Shown here piece by piece: positions 1-7,810 of a DNA stretch of 64,000 bases; the stretch's first letter is position 1; every line of letters starts with the position of its first letter. The notes under the pieces were generated by a model. That model worked only from the letters and a program-made list of their open reading frames with translations, was not told the origin of the DNA and did no database searches. Location: positions 1 through 64,000 of the forward strand of contig SUTW01000003.1 in the NCBI GenBank assembly GCA_015152475.1, given 5' to 3'. The position numbers were made by a program, and so were the translations under genes. This DNA is from Cyanobacteria bacterium SIG30. GTDB taxonomy: Bacteria; Cyanobacteriota; Vampirovibrionia; Gastranaerophilales; Gastranaerophilaceae.

Positions 1-53
1 TAAATTCTATACCTTTCTTAATTACCGTATTTTTTAATTAAATCTATATTTTG

Positions 54-82
54 ATTATAACATTTTTTTTAAGAGGTTTCAA
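54..82 (-). promoter_or_regulatory. Predicted sigma-70 promoter for an off-window prepilin gene
   Basis: On the minus strand: -35 TTGAAA (77-82), 17-bp spacer, -10 TATAAT (54-59). It is identical to the promoter of the next prepilin gene at 1003-1031. The gene it would drive starts at or just left of position 1. Confidence 0.7.
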
Positions 83-100
83 GAGGGTTTAGGCAAATTT

Positions 101-126
101 AAAGCCCCAATTGATTTCGGGGCTTT
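101..126 (-). terminator. Hairpin terminator after the 143-950 prepilin gene
   Basis: The inverted repeat AAAGCCCC / GGGGCTTT encloses a short loop, 17 bases downstream of the prepilin stop codon, followed on the minus strand by TTTAAATTT. The same hairpin occurs in the second repeat copy. Confidence 0.7.
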
Positions 127-142
127 AAATTTATTCAATATA

Positions 143-950
143 TTAGAATTTCCAAGGATATTTTTCGCGGTAACTATTATCGCCACCAGCCATTTTAACA
201 TATTCGTCAATCGATGGGATTTTCCAGCCATTCCTTCTAATTAAATTTGTGCAAAATAAACCACTACTATTTTCTGCACCTTGCGTATTGCAAACTCCAT
301 AACTTCCAACTATATTTTTTTGAGGATCTTTATAACCCGTAAAATTCCAAGAATAAAATTTTTTTGCATCATTAAGTTCTGTACCAATCATAAAAATATG
401 AACATCAATACCTAATTTATTTGGTTTTTTCCACCCATTTGCATCAACTGCAACTATAATTTGTTTTAGAGTACCGTCTTCATTTAATGTTGGGAAAAGC
501 ATTATTGCTGACCCATCAGCTAAATAATAACGATTATAATAATCTTCTCCATTCTCCATTGGATAATATACTTTGCCTTTTAGTGTAAAAAAATCATATT
601 TACAATCTGAGCTTTGTGAATCTCCGCATTCTTTTGCAATTTTAAGATATGGTATAAAATATTTTTCCGCAAAATCCTTGCCCATTGTAATTTTATCAGA
701 AACTGGTATATTCCAAGTATTAGTTCCACCATAATCTTTTATTGCCATATTTAAAGCATTTGACAAAGTGGCATAGGTTTTTTTAAGCCCTGTTTCAATT
801 TCTGTTTTTTTATAATTTGCAATCACTGATGGAATAGTTAGTGCTGCAACAACACCAATAATAGCTAATGTGATAAGTACTTCAGCAAGAGTAAAGGCTT
901 TTAAACTTCTAGATGCCCCCCCCCCCGAGATTTAAGTTTAATTTGTTCAT
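143..950 (-). pseudogene. Prepilin-like protein, out of frame at an 11-G tract (phase-off or frameshifted)
   Basis: The ATG at 950 has an AGAAAGG ribosome-binding site and opens MNKLNLNL, then a run of 11 G (916-926 on the plus strand as C). With 11 G the frame ends at once (GGGGI, stop). Removing one G joins it to the type IV prepilin N terminus SRSLKAFTLAEVLITLAI and an open frame to 143, giving a 268-residue protein. The mature part shows the family signatures: YYLADGS, D-x-NGWKKPNKLG-x-D, and a C-terminal NGWKIPS-x-DEYVKMAGG ending in YPW. No alternative start exists in the pilin frame between the tract and the preceding stop. Probably a secreted fibre subunit processed by a prepilin peptidase when in frame. 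A homopolymer assembly error is the main alternative. Confidence 0.8.
916..926 (-). repeat. Poly-G(11) tract in prepilin 5' coding region (out-of-frame state)
   Basis: Eleven consecutive C on the plus strand, G on the coding strand, at codons 9-12 of the prepilin gene. The paralogue at 7688-7697 has 10 and is in frame. Mononucleotide G/C runs of this length are classic slipped-strand mispairing sites. Confidence 0.9.
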
Positions 951-1002
951 AAATTCTATACCTTTCTTAATTACCGTATTTTTTAATTAAATCTATATTT
1001 TG

Positions 1003-1031
1003 ATTATAACATTTTTTTTAAGAGGTTTCAA
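1003..1031 (-). promoter_or_regulatory. Predicted sigma-70 promoter of the 143-950 prepilin gene
   Basis: Minus strand -35 TTGAAA (1026-1031), 17-bp spacer, -10 TATAAT (1003-1008). The same arrangement precedes the other prepilin genes, so the silent gene still has a near-consensus promoter. Confidence 0.75.
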
Positions 1032-1049
1032 GAGGGTTTAGGCAAATTT

Positions 1050-1075
1050 AAAGCCCCAATTGATTTCGGGGCTTT
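1050..1075 (-). terminator. Hairpin terminator after the glycine-rich gene
   Basis: AAAGCCCC / GGGGCTTT hairpin, 18 bases downstream of the stop codon of the 1094-2554 gene on the minus strand. It is part of the 127-bp repeat. Confidence 0.7.
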
Positions 1076-1093
1076 ACAAAATTATTTAATTAA

Positions 1094-2554
1094 TTACCAT
1101 TTTATAATAATTGCACCAGATGCACCGTCACCACCATTTCCCATATAACGTTCATCTGCTGAAAAATCAATAGCTTGTTTTTTTGTAAATTTAATTTCTT
1201 CACCTATCTGGCGATTTTGACTATCTAAAACTTTTGCAACGTGGGCCGTTCTAAAACGTTCCAAGGACCTATATAACAAGCCTGCTCCGGAACCAGAAGC
1301 TCCAAGACTTCTAGCACTATGACCATCGCAACTTCCTTTTGAACAACTTCCGCCCATTGCACCATTTTGAGCAAATTCTTCAAGAAATTCGCCATTTTCA
1401 CCAGCTAAAATAGTAGATGTTGAATCAATATAAGAAACATCTGAAGGAGTAGCGCTGCCACCTTTGCCACCTTTTGCAACGCTTTTTAAAAATAATGTGT
1501 CACCACCATTTGTTCCACTTAAATTATCAGTATAATATTGCGCATCGATATTTTTAACTACACCACCTTTGCCACCTTGTCCAATTAAAGCGTGACAATT
1601 ATTACCCTTTTGAGAACATATATTTAATGTTTCGTTAAAGCGTTTAACCCTATATGACACAACTTCGCCTTTTTTGCCTGCAACACCTTTTAAAACTTTT
1701 ACTTTATCGCTTTGAATTTCGGCAACAAGCTTTGTAACTGGGAAATTTTTGTAATAAGCATTATTTGTAGGTTCTTGAACTTTTAAACCTTTTGAACTTT
1801 CATTTCTAAAATGACCTGCTGAATATTTTTCATCAGAACAATAACCATCTTTTGATGGCGAAATATCTAAATGCAAAACACCAAGACCTGCTTTTGCAAC
1901 TAAGTTAAGTTCAGGTTTTCTTTGAGATACAACTTTTAAAATACCATCTTTACCATTTTCGCCTTTTTCACCATTTTGCCCAGGCTCTCTGATGATTTCA
2001 TCATTAATTGTTATATCTTTACCACCATATGCGCAAATTCCGCCCATACCACTTAAAGCGTTAGAATTTTCAACGGAACCGCCACCGCCACCTGCAACAG
2101 TAAAAGAAAATTCCTTTAACAATTTGTTTTCGAATTCATAATCAAGAACATCACTTTTATCAAAAGGATTACTTAAAACAACATGATTGCTTGTTAAATC
2201 AATTTCAAAAGTCTCCGGCTCAAATTCCAACGACCTTTGCCCCATTGCGATTTGAGAAGCACTTCCGCCACCGCCACCGCCAACTAGAATAATTTCAAGT
2301 GCATTTGCATTTCTTGGAGCTTTAAAATGGCAGACTCCTTTTTCTGCAGGCCTTGCCTCAGCATATTTTTTATCTGTGCTATTTTGTTGCATCAAAACGC
2401 CATATTCATTAAAATAGCACTTAAATATACCATGCATAATTGAATGTGATTCATATTTTGGATTAAAAAGGGGTAGTGCAAGCACAAATATTATTGAAAG
2501 TATAATGCCAGTTATAAGCAAATCTGCTTTAGTTATTTTATTTAAAAACTTCAC
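1094..2554 (-). CDS. Glycine-rich membrane-anchored or secreted protein, function unknown
   Basis: 486 residues with a GTG start at 2554, preceded by AAGGAG about 9 bases upstream. A single hydrophobic segment (about residues 10-32) lies behind a short basic N terminus, so it is either anchored or exported. The rest alternates polar stretches with glycine clusters (VGGGGGGS, AGGGGGS, GQGGKGG, KGGKGG, GASGSGAG) and ends GNGGDGASGAIIIKW. That ending resembles the glycine-rich domain of phage tail-fibre-like and bacterial surface proteins. Several cysteines occur in the glycine-rich part. It sits directly upstream of the prepilin gene on the same strand, separated by a terminator and promoter. 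An adhesin or minor fibre component is an inference; no catalytic motif is visible. Confidence 0.6.
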   Translation of the reverse strand: MKFLNKITKADLLITGIILSIIFVLALPLFNPKYESHSIMHGIFKCYFNEYGVLMQQNSTDKKYAEARPAEKGVCHFKAPRNANALEIILVGGGGGGSASQIAMGQRSLEFEPETFEIDLTSNHVVLSNPFDKSDVLDYEFENKLLKEFSFTVAGGGGGSVENSNALSGMGGICAYGGKDITINDEIIREPGQNGEKGENGKDGILKVVSQRKPELNLVAKAGLGVLHLDISPSKDGYCSDEKYSAGHFRNESSKGLKVQEPTNNAYYKNFPVTKLVAEIQSDKVKVLKGVAGKKGEVVSYRVKRFNETLNICSQKGNNCHALIGQGGKGGVVKNIDAQYYTDNLSGTNGGDTLFLKSVAKGGKGGSATPSDVSYIDSTSTILAGENGEFLEEFAQNGAMGGSCSKGSCDGHSARSLGASGSGAGLLYRSLERFRTAHVAKVLDSQNRQIGEEIKFTKKQAIDFSADERYMGNGGDGASGAIIIKW

Positions 2555-2606
2555 TTTAAAATCTCCTTAAAAAAATTATAAATATGCACCCAAAAGATGT
2601 CAAATT

Positions 2607-3836
2607 TTATAATAATTTATGGGTAAATTTCTTATCTCCTTTAACATAATCATCAACAATTTGCCCATTCCCTTGAAGCAAATATTTATAAATTGTAAGC
2701 CCTTCAAGACCAACCGGACCTCTTGCGTGAATTTTGTTTGTTGAAATACCAACTTCAGCACCAAAACCATATCTAAAACCATCAGCAAAACGAGTTGATG
2801 CATTATGATAAACTCCTGAGCTGTCAATCAGATTCATAAAAATTTGTGCATTATCAATATTTTCAGTAATAATACATTCTGTATGGCCTGAAGAATATTT
2901 ATTTATGTGTTCAATTGCTTCATCTAATGAAGAAACTTCTTTTAGAGACATTGTTTTTTCACCATACTCAAAAGACCAATCCTCAGGTGATTCAACAATT
3001 TCAACGCCAAAATTTTTAATTTCTTCTATAAGTTCTTTTTTAAAGCTATAATCTTTGTGAACAAGTACGGTTTCTACAGAATTACAAGCAGATGGATACT
3101 GGGTTTTTGAATCAATAATAATTTTCTTAGCTTTTTCAAAATCAGCATCAATATCAACAAAAATATGACATATACCTGATGCGTGTCCTAATACAGGAAT
3201 TTTAGTATTTTCTTTAATATATTTAACCAAAGAATTTGAACCCCTTGGAATAATTAAATTCACATATTCATCAAAAGATAAAAGTTCGGCAACATCTTCG
3301 TGTGAATAAATTAAATTTATAGCATTTTGAGGAAAACCTGAAACGCTTAAAAGTGCCTCATTTATCAATTTTACAATTAAAGTGTTGAGATTAACTGATT
3401 CGCTTCCACCTTTCAAAATCACAGCATTAGAACTTTTAATTGCAAGCGATGAAATTTGAGAAATAACATCAGGGCGCGCCTCAAAAATAACACCAATAAC
3501 CCCAATTGGACAGGTAATTTTTGTTAAAATCAAATGATCATCAAGTTCTTTTTTCCATAAAATTTTATTTACTGGATTTTCCAATTTAGCAATATCTCTA
3601 ATGCCTTGAATCATATCTCTTGCTTTGTTTTCATCAAGTTTAAGCCTGTTAAAAACAGATTTTGAAATATTTTTTGCACCCTCTAAATCTTTTTTATTAG
3701 CTTCAAAAATTATATCTAAATTGTTTTCCAATTTATCAGCAATGGCTAAGAGGGCCTGATTTTTAATTTCATCTTTTAACCCTGCAAGAGATAAAGACGC
3801 ATTTCTTGCACCTTTAAGAATTTCCAAAATACTCAT
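2607..3836 (-). CDS. proA: Gamma-glutamyl phosphate reductase
   Basis: 409 residues, the normal length for ProA. It reduces L-glutamyl 5-phosphate to glutamate semialdehyde with NADPH in cytoplasmic proline synthesis. The aldehyde-dehydrogenase-type fold is indicated by ICPIGVIGVIFEARPDV-like early sequence, the NLIIPRGSNSLV segment, and the catalytic cysteine in YPSACNSVETVLVH. The C-terminal half has the family FGAEVGISTNKIHARGPVGLE stretch in part. The start at 3836 overlaps the last bases of proB by four, so the two are translationally coupled, last in the pyrF-ald-proB-proA run. Confidence 0.95.
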   Translation of the reverse strand: MSILEILKGARNASLSLAGLKDEIKNQALLAIADKLENNLDIIFEANKKDLEGAKNISKSVFNRLKLDENKARDMIQGIRDIAKLENPVNKILWKKELDDHLILTKITCPIGVIGVIFEARPDVISQISSLAIKSSNAVILKGGSESVNLNTLIVKLINEALLSVSGFPQNAINLIYSHEDVAELLSFDEYVNLIIPRGSNSLVKYIKENTKIPVLGHASGICHIFVDIDADFEKAKKIIIDSKTQYPSACNSVETVLVHKDYSFKKELIEEIKNFGVEIVESPEDWSFEYGEKTMSLKEVSSLDEAIEHINKYSSGHTECIITENIDNAQIFMNLIDSSGVYHNASTRFADGFRYGFGAEVGISTNKIHARGPVGLEGLTIYKYLLQGNGQIVDDYVKGDKKFTHKLL

Positions 3837-4957
3837 AATAACACCAAATTATCCTTAGAGATAACGTCATCACTAATTTTTTGACCTAATATTTGCTCAA
3901 TTTTATCAGATCGGATTCCCATAATTTTTTTAACATCCTCAACGTCATAATTTGAGATACCACGTGCTATTTCGTTATCTTCTTCATCATAAATACTAAT
4001 TACATCGTCTGCAAGAAAATCGCCAATACAAGATATAATTCCAACTGGCAAAAGGCTTGTTTGTTTTTCAAAAAGAGCTGTTTTCGCTCCGCTATTAATT
4101 TTAATCGAACCTTTAATATTTGTCGCATAAGCTATCCAGCGTTTTTTACTTGAAAGCGTTTGCGTTGGTGCAAAAATAGTATAAATATCATTTGTACCGT
4201 CAAAAGTATTTTTTATAATTTTATCAACTTTGCCATTTATAATTAATGCAAAAGCGCCCGAATTTGTCACAACCTTAGCACCTTGAAGCTTTGTAATCAT
4301 GCCTCCTCTACCGCCTAAAGTTGCACCAGTTGCAAGCTTTTCGATATCATGTGTTATTTCATCAACCCTATTTATAAGTTTTGCATCTTCAAATTCTTTT
4401 GGATTTTTATCATAAAGCCCATTTATGTCAGACACAATAACAAGCAAGTCAGCATCTAACTTACTTGCAACAAGGGCTGATAATTTATCGTTATCTGAAA
4501 AACACACATGTTCAAGTTCAGATGGGCAAACTGCATCATTTTGGTTAATAATTGGGACAATATTATGTTCTAAAAGTTTAAATAAAGTATTTCTTAAACT
4601 CAAATATCTTTTTCTGACCGCGAAATCCTCTTCAGTTAATAAAATTTGCGCAACAGAAACATCAAACTTTTGAAACCCTTTTTCCCACATTCTCATAACA
4701 TATGGCTGACCAACACTTGCACAAGCTTGTTTTTCAAATAAACTATACTTCGTTTGGTCAATATCAAGTTTTTTTGCACCAATGCCGACAGCACCAGATG
4801 TTACAATAATAACTTCTTTGCCCATAGAAATAAGTTCAGAAATATCCTCAATAAAAGACTCAACTCTTTTATAAGCCATTTCTCCTGATTCATCACGCAG
4901 GATATTTGTACCAAATTTAAAAACTATTCTTTTTGCTTCTTGTATATTATTTAACAT
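3833..4957 (-). CDS. proB: Glutamate 5-kinase
   Basis: First step of proline synthesis: ATP-dependent phosphorylation of glutamate. It has an amino-acid-kinase domain (KRIVFKFGTNIL at the N terminus; SDINGLYDKNP and TLGGRGGMITKLQGA in the middle) followed by a C-terminal PUA domain of about 80 residues, as in full-length ProB. I place the start at the ATG at 4957 (374 residues). A TTG at 4969 is in frame but lies inside ald. The chosen ATG still overlaps the ald stop codon by 11 bases and has GGGG six bases upstream, so coupling to ald is likely. It is followed by proA with a 4-base overlap. Confidence 0.93.
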   Translation of the reverse strand: MLNNIQEAKRIVFKFGTNILRDESGEMAYKRVESFIEDISELISMGKEVIIVTSGAVGIGAKKLDIDQTKYSLFEKQACASVGQPYVMRMWEKGFQKFDVSVAQILLTEEDFAVRKRYLSLRNTLFKLLEHNIVPIINQNDAVCPSELEHVCFSDNDKLSALVASKLDADLLVIVSDINGLYDKNPKEFEDAKLINRVDEITHDIEKLATGATLGGRGGMITKLQGAKVVTNSGAFALIINGKVDKIIKNTFDGTNDIYTIFAPTQTLSSKKRWIAYATNIKGSIKINSGAKTALFEKQTSLLPVGIISCIGDFLADDVISIYDEEDNEIARGISNYDVEDVKKIMGIRSDKIEQILGQKISDDVISKDNLVLL

Positions 4958-6083
4958 TGAACCCCACAAGAAGAGAAATTTCAGTATGTTCAGCGTTTAG
5001 TGTTTGTGCAACTTCTTCACAAGTTACACAACCGCGCATTGTATTAACGCCTGCTCTTAATGCTTCATTTTCCTTAATTGCAACAACTACACCCATTTGA
5101 GCAAGCAATTTGATATATGGCAAGATTGCATAAGAATATGCCAAAGAGGCAGTTTTTGGAACAGCTGATGGAATATTTGGAATTGCGACATGTTGAACGC
5201 CAAATTTTTCATAAACTGGGTCTTGGAGAGTTGCGATTGCATCAGTTGTTTCAATTATGCCACCTTGGTCTATTGCAACATCAATAACAACTGAGCCTTT
5301 TTTCATTTCTTTAATTACATCAGCACCAACAAGTTTTGGCGCTTTTTTATTTGGAATCAAAACTGCACCAACTAAAATATCAGCTTTTTTGCTTTCTTCC
5401 ATAATAGTTGTACTGTTACAGTAGTGAGTTTTAACGCGTCCTTGAAACAATAAATCAATTTCTGCTAATCTTTTTGAATCAATATCTAAAACAGAAACAT
5501 CTGCACCCATACCACTAGCGGTTTTAGCGGCATTAATTCCAACAACGCCACCACCTATAACAACAACTTTACCAGGCTGAACCCCAGGAACACCACCTAA
5601 CAAAACTCCTGAACCCCCGTTTTGTTTTTCAAGGAATGTTGCGCCCATTTGGATACTCATTCTTCCTGCAATTTCAGACATTGGTCTCAAAATTGGAAGT
5701 TCACCATTCGCTGTTTTAACTGATTCGCTTGCAATTGCACAGACTTTTTTCTTTAATAAAGCTTTTGTTAATTCTTCTTCAACAGCCAAATGGAGATATG
5801 AAAATATTACTTGGTCTTCTCTAAATAATTCATATTCACAAGGTTGTGGCTCTTTAACCTTAATAATATAATCAGCTTTTGCCCAAACTTCTTCTTTTGT
5901 TGGAACAACTATGGCGCCTGCCTTTTTATATTCATCATCAGAAAAACCACTCAACTCGCCAGCAGTTGTTTCAATTATAACAGTACAATCATCTTGAACC
6001 AGCATATTCACAACATCCGGAGTAAGAGAAACTCTTGTTTCACCTGGTTTTAACTCTTTTGGAACGCCAAAAACATTTGCCAT
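4947..6083 (-). CDS. ald: Alanine dehydrogenase
   Basis: 378 residues, close to the family's usual 370. NAD-dependent interconversion of alanine and pyruvate plus ammonia. Signatures: N-terminal GVPKELKPGETRVSLTPDVV, the YLHLA substrate-domain motif, the Rossmann segment VVVIGGGVVGINAAKTASGM (about residues 172-191), and VIDVAIDQGG. The usual NMPGAVPRTST stretch reads NIPSAVPKTASLAYSY here, a mild divergence. It lies between pyrF (11-base gap) and proB (overlap). Ald is not normally a proline gene, so the operon may join nitrogen and pyruvate handling; that link is inference. Confidence 0.92.
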   Translation of the reverse strand: MANVFGVPKELKPGETRVSLTPDVVNMLVQDDCTVIIETTAGELSGFSDDEYKKAGAIVVPTKEEVWAKADYIIKVKEPQPCEYELFREDQVIFSYLHLAVEEELTKALLKKKVCAIASESVKTANGELPILRPMSEIAGRMSIQMGATFLEKQNGGSGVLLGGVPGVQPGKVVVIGGGVVGINAAKTASGMGADVSVLDIDSKRLAEIDLLFQGRVKTHYCNSTTIMEESKKADILVGAVLIPNKKAPKLVGADVIKEMKKGSVVIDVAIDQGGIIETTDAIATLQDPVYEKFGVQHVAIPNIPSAVPKTASLAYSYAILPYIKLLAQMGVVVAIKENEALRAGVNTMRGCVTCEEVAQTLNAEHTEISLLVGFNVK

Positions 6084-6094
6084 ATTATAACCCT

Positions 6095-6856
6095 TTATAC
6101 ATTCATTAAACTATCTTGAATTGCATTTTCAATCTCTGCAATAATCATATTGCAAGCCTCAACCCTGTCTGATGCATTTATGATTGGTCTGCCAACTATC
6201 ATATAGTCAACACCTGCCTTAATGGCATCAGTTGGAGTTACAACCCTAACCTGATCATCAACAACAGACCAAGTAGGACGAACCGCAGGACATACAATTA
6301 AAAAATCTTCGCCACAAATTTCTCTAATTTTTCGAGCTTCTGAAGCCGATGCAACAACTCCATTTAAATTGGCCTGTTGCGCTAAATTTGCAAGTCGTGC
6401 AACATAATCATCAATTGTTAAATCAACTCCTAATTCCTGATTTAAAGTCCTTTGCCCAAAACTTGAAAGCAAAGTAACACCAAGAATCGTTGGTTGTTCT
6501 TTTTCATATTTTTTGGCAGTTTCTTGAGCTAATCTAACGGTTGTTGAAAGCATTTTTGAACCACCCTTAATGTGAATATCAAAAAAATCAATATCTCTTT
6601 TAACTAAATTGGCACAAGCCCTTGCAACAGTATTTGGAATATCATGAAATTTTCCATCAAAAAATACTCGTCCGCCATTTGACTGTATCATCTCAACAAC
6701 ATCAAAACCACAAGATGTATAAAGTTGCAAACCAACCTTAAAAAAGCCGACATAGTCTTTTAATTCACGTACTATATCTTGCGCAACATTAAAATCGTCA
6801 ACATCAAGTGCTAAAATAATTCTCTCTCTAGGGTTTAAAGGTTTCTTAATTGCCAT
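6095..6856 (-). CDS. pyrF: Orotidine 5'-phosphate decarboxylase
   Basis: 253 residues, TIM barrel, converting OMP to UMP in pyrimidine synthesis. The type-1 signatures are clear: ILALDVDD at the N terminus, FFDGKFHDIPNTVA with the catalytic Asp-Lys-Asp array, VCPAVRPTW, and the phosphate-binding IVGRPIINASD near the C terminus. It is first in the run pyrF-ald-proB-proA, all on the minus strand with gaps under 15 bases. A promoter with TTGCAA-N17-TAAAAT lies just upstream (6890-6918). Confidence 0.95.
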   Translation of the reverse strand: MAIKKPLNPRERIILALDVDDFNVAQDIVRELKDYVGFFKVGLQLYTSCGFDVVEMIQSNGGRVFFDGKFHDIPNTVARACANLVKRDIDFFDIHIKGGSKMLSTTVRLAQETAKKYEKEQPTILGVTLLSSFGQRTLNQELGVDLTIDDYVARLANLAQQANLNGVVASASEARKIREICGEDFLIVCPAVRPTWSVVDDQVRVVTPTDAIKAGVDYMIVGRPIINASDRVEACNMIIAEIENAIQDSLMNV

Positions 6857-6889
6857 ATATTTTCCTGACTAATAATATCTTTCCAAAGT

Positions 6890-6918
6890 ATTTTAGCACT
6901 TTTAATATGTTTTTGCAA
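6890..6918 (-). promoter_or_regulatory. Predicted promoter of the pyrF-ald-proB-proA operon
   Basis: Minus strand -35 TTGCAA (6913-6918), 17-bp spacer, -10 TAAAAT (6890-6895), about 34 bases before the pyrF start and just past the terminator of the upstream prepilin gene. Confidence 0.55.
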
Positions 6919-6930
6919 GAAAAGAAGAAC

Positions 6931-6960
6931 AAAAAAAGAGCCCTGAATAAACAGAGCTCT
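6931..6960 (-). terminator. Terminator of the 6984-7721 prepilin gene
   Basis: Minus strand hairpin AGAGCTC / GGGCTCT followed by seven T, 24 bases beyond the prepilin stop. Confidence 0.8.
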
Positions 6961-6983
6961 ATATGAATTAATACGGATAAAAT

Positions 6984-7721
6984 TTATAAATTTGAATATG
7001 GATAATCGCTTTTTGGGAAACCAAGTCTAACATATTCATCCTCAGTTGGAATTTTCCAACCATTTTGGATAATAATTTTTATACATCCTGCGCCATTTCC
7101 TGATTTTATACAGGCACAATTTCGATCAGTACTGCAACTAGACACGCCTAAAAGCCCTTTATTTGTCGAGTTCCAAATTGGACTAACTGTATATGTGTGA
7201 ATATCGTATCCTAAAATATTTGGTTTTTTATCTCCATTACAATCAACAAAAATTTGAGCATGGTCGTTACTTGTAAAATGAATTGAAAAATATGTTCCGT
7301 CTGCCAAATAATAAATTGCAGAATTTTGAGAATGCTCAATTGTGTCACTTCTTAAATTTTTATAAGTATAATTACAATCTGGAGAATCACTATTTGTACA
7401 ATCTTTTGCAATTTTAAGATAAGGTACAAAATAAGTTTGAGCAAACCTAATTGCATGTGATTTATTATCTTTTGTGCCATAAGTCCAACCTTTTACCGGG
7501 CCATAATCCGCAATTGCAAGACGAAATGCCTGGTTTAATTGAGTATATGATTTTTTAAGTCTTGATTCAATTTCAGTTCTTCTTGAATGCAATACAAGTG
7601 ACGGAATAGTGAGTGCTGCAACAACACCAATTATAGCAAGTGTGATTAAAACTTCTGCAAGAGTAAAGGCTTTTAAACTACTAGATGCCCCCCCCCCGAG
7701 ATTAAAGTTTATTTTTTTCAT
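6984..7721 (-). CDS. Prepilin-like protein, in frame with a 10-G tract
   Basis: 245 residues. MKKINFNLGGGASSSLKAFT precedes the prepilin core LAEVLITLAIIGVVAALTIP, the type IV pilin cleavage/methylation motif with Glu at +5 and a hydrophobic helix. The GGG triplet comes from exactly 10 G (7688-7697 on the plus strand as C), so this copy is on. The mature region has the family signatures YYLADGTYF, D-x-NGDKKPNILGYD, several cysteines, and a C-terminal NGWKIPTEDEYVRLG. It is probably exported, cleaved by prepilin peptidase, and assembled into, or exposed on, a surface fibre. No PilA-specific assembly genes are nearby. It is a stand-alone transcription unit with its own promoter and terminator. 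Confidence 0.85.
   Translation of the reverse strand: MKKINFNLGGGASSSLKAFTLAEVLITLAIIGVVAALTIPSLVLHSRRTEIESRLKKSYTQLNQAFRLAIADYGPVKGWTYGTKDNKSHAIRFAQTYFVPYLKIAKDCTNSDSPDCNYTYKNLRSDTIEHSQNSAIYYLADGTYFSIHFTSNDHAQIFVDCNGDKKPNILGYDIHTYTVSPIWNSTNKGLLGVSSCSTDRNCACIKSGNGAGCIKIIIQNGWKIPTEDEYVRLGFPKSDYPYSNL
7688..7697 (-). repeat. Poly-G(10) tract in prepilin 5' coding region (in-frame state)
   Basis: Ten C on the plus strand encode GGG plus the first base of the Ala codon in NLGGGAS. This is the reference in-frame length for the paralogous tracts at 916-926 and 25127-25137. Confidence 0.9.
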
Positions 7722-7769
7722 AAATTCTATACCTTTCTTAATTCTATTCGCAACAAAATTTATATTGTT

Positions 7770-7798
7770 ATTATAGCAAATTTTTTAGGGTATTTCAA
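7770..7798 (-). promoter_or_regulatory. Predicted sigma-70 promoter of the 6984-7721 prepilin gene
   Basis: Minus strand -35 TTGAAA (7793-7798), 17-bp spacer, -10 TATAAT (7770-7775). The 5' leader (AGAAAGGTATAGAATTT before ATG) is the same as in the 950 and 25161 prepilin genes. Confidence 0.8.
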
Positions 7799-7810
7799 GG
7801 GTGCAACAAA

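Larger units (their letters stand above)
1..127 (-). repeat. 127-bp direct repeat, copy 1 (terminator plus prepilin promoter)
   Basis: Identical base for base to 950-1076. Read on the minus strand it holds a hairpin terminator (101-126), a promoter (-35 at 77-82, -10 at 54-59) and a ribosome-binding region. In the second copy the last base is the A of a prepilin ATG. By analogy the base at position 1 is the first base of another prepilin start codon, with the gene lying off the left edge. The tandem arrangement suggests duplication of a whole prepilin cassette. Confidence 0.85.
950..1076 (-). repeat. 127-bp direct repeat, copy 2
   Basis: Perfect copy of 1-127. It spans from the A of the prepilin ATG (950) through the leader, promoter and the hairpin that terminates the upstream glycine-rich gene. 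Identity stops exactly after the hairpin, where 1077 differs from 128. Confidence 0.9.

Noticed and set aside
1094-2554. Glycine-rich protein as a further prepilin
   Set aside because: Its N-terminal hydrophobic helix lacks the F-T-L-A-E cleavage motif, so it is not a type IV prepilin.
2600-2827. Minus-strand frame overlapping the 3' end of proA
   Set aside because: Shadow frame within proA; the real gene explains the sequence.
5844-6053. Plus-strand open frame opposite ald
   Set aside because: It is antisense to a clear Ald coding region, lacks a ribosome-binding site and has a low-complexity composition.
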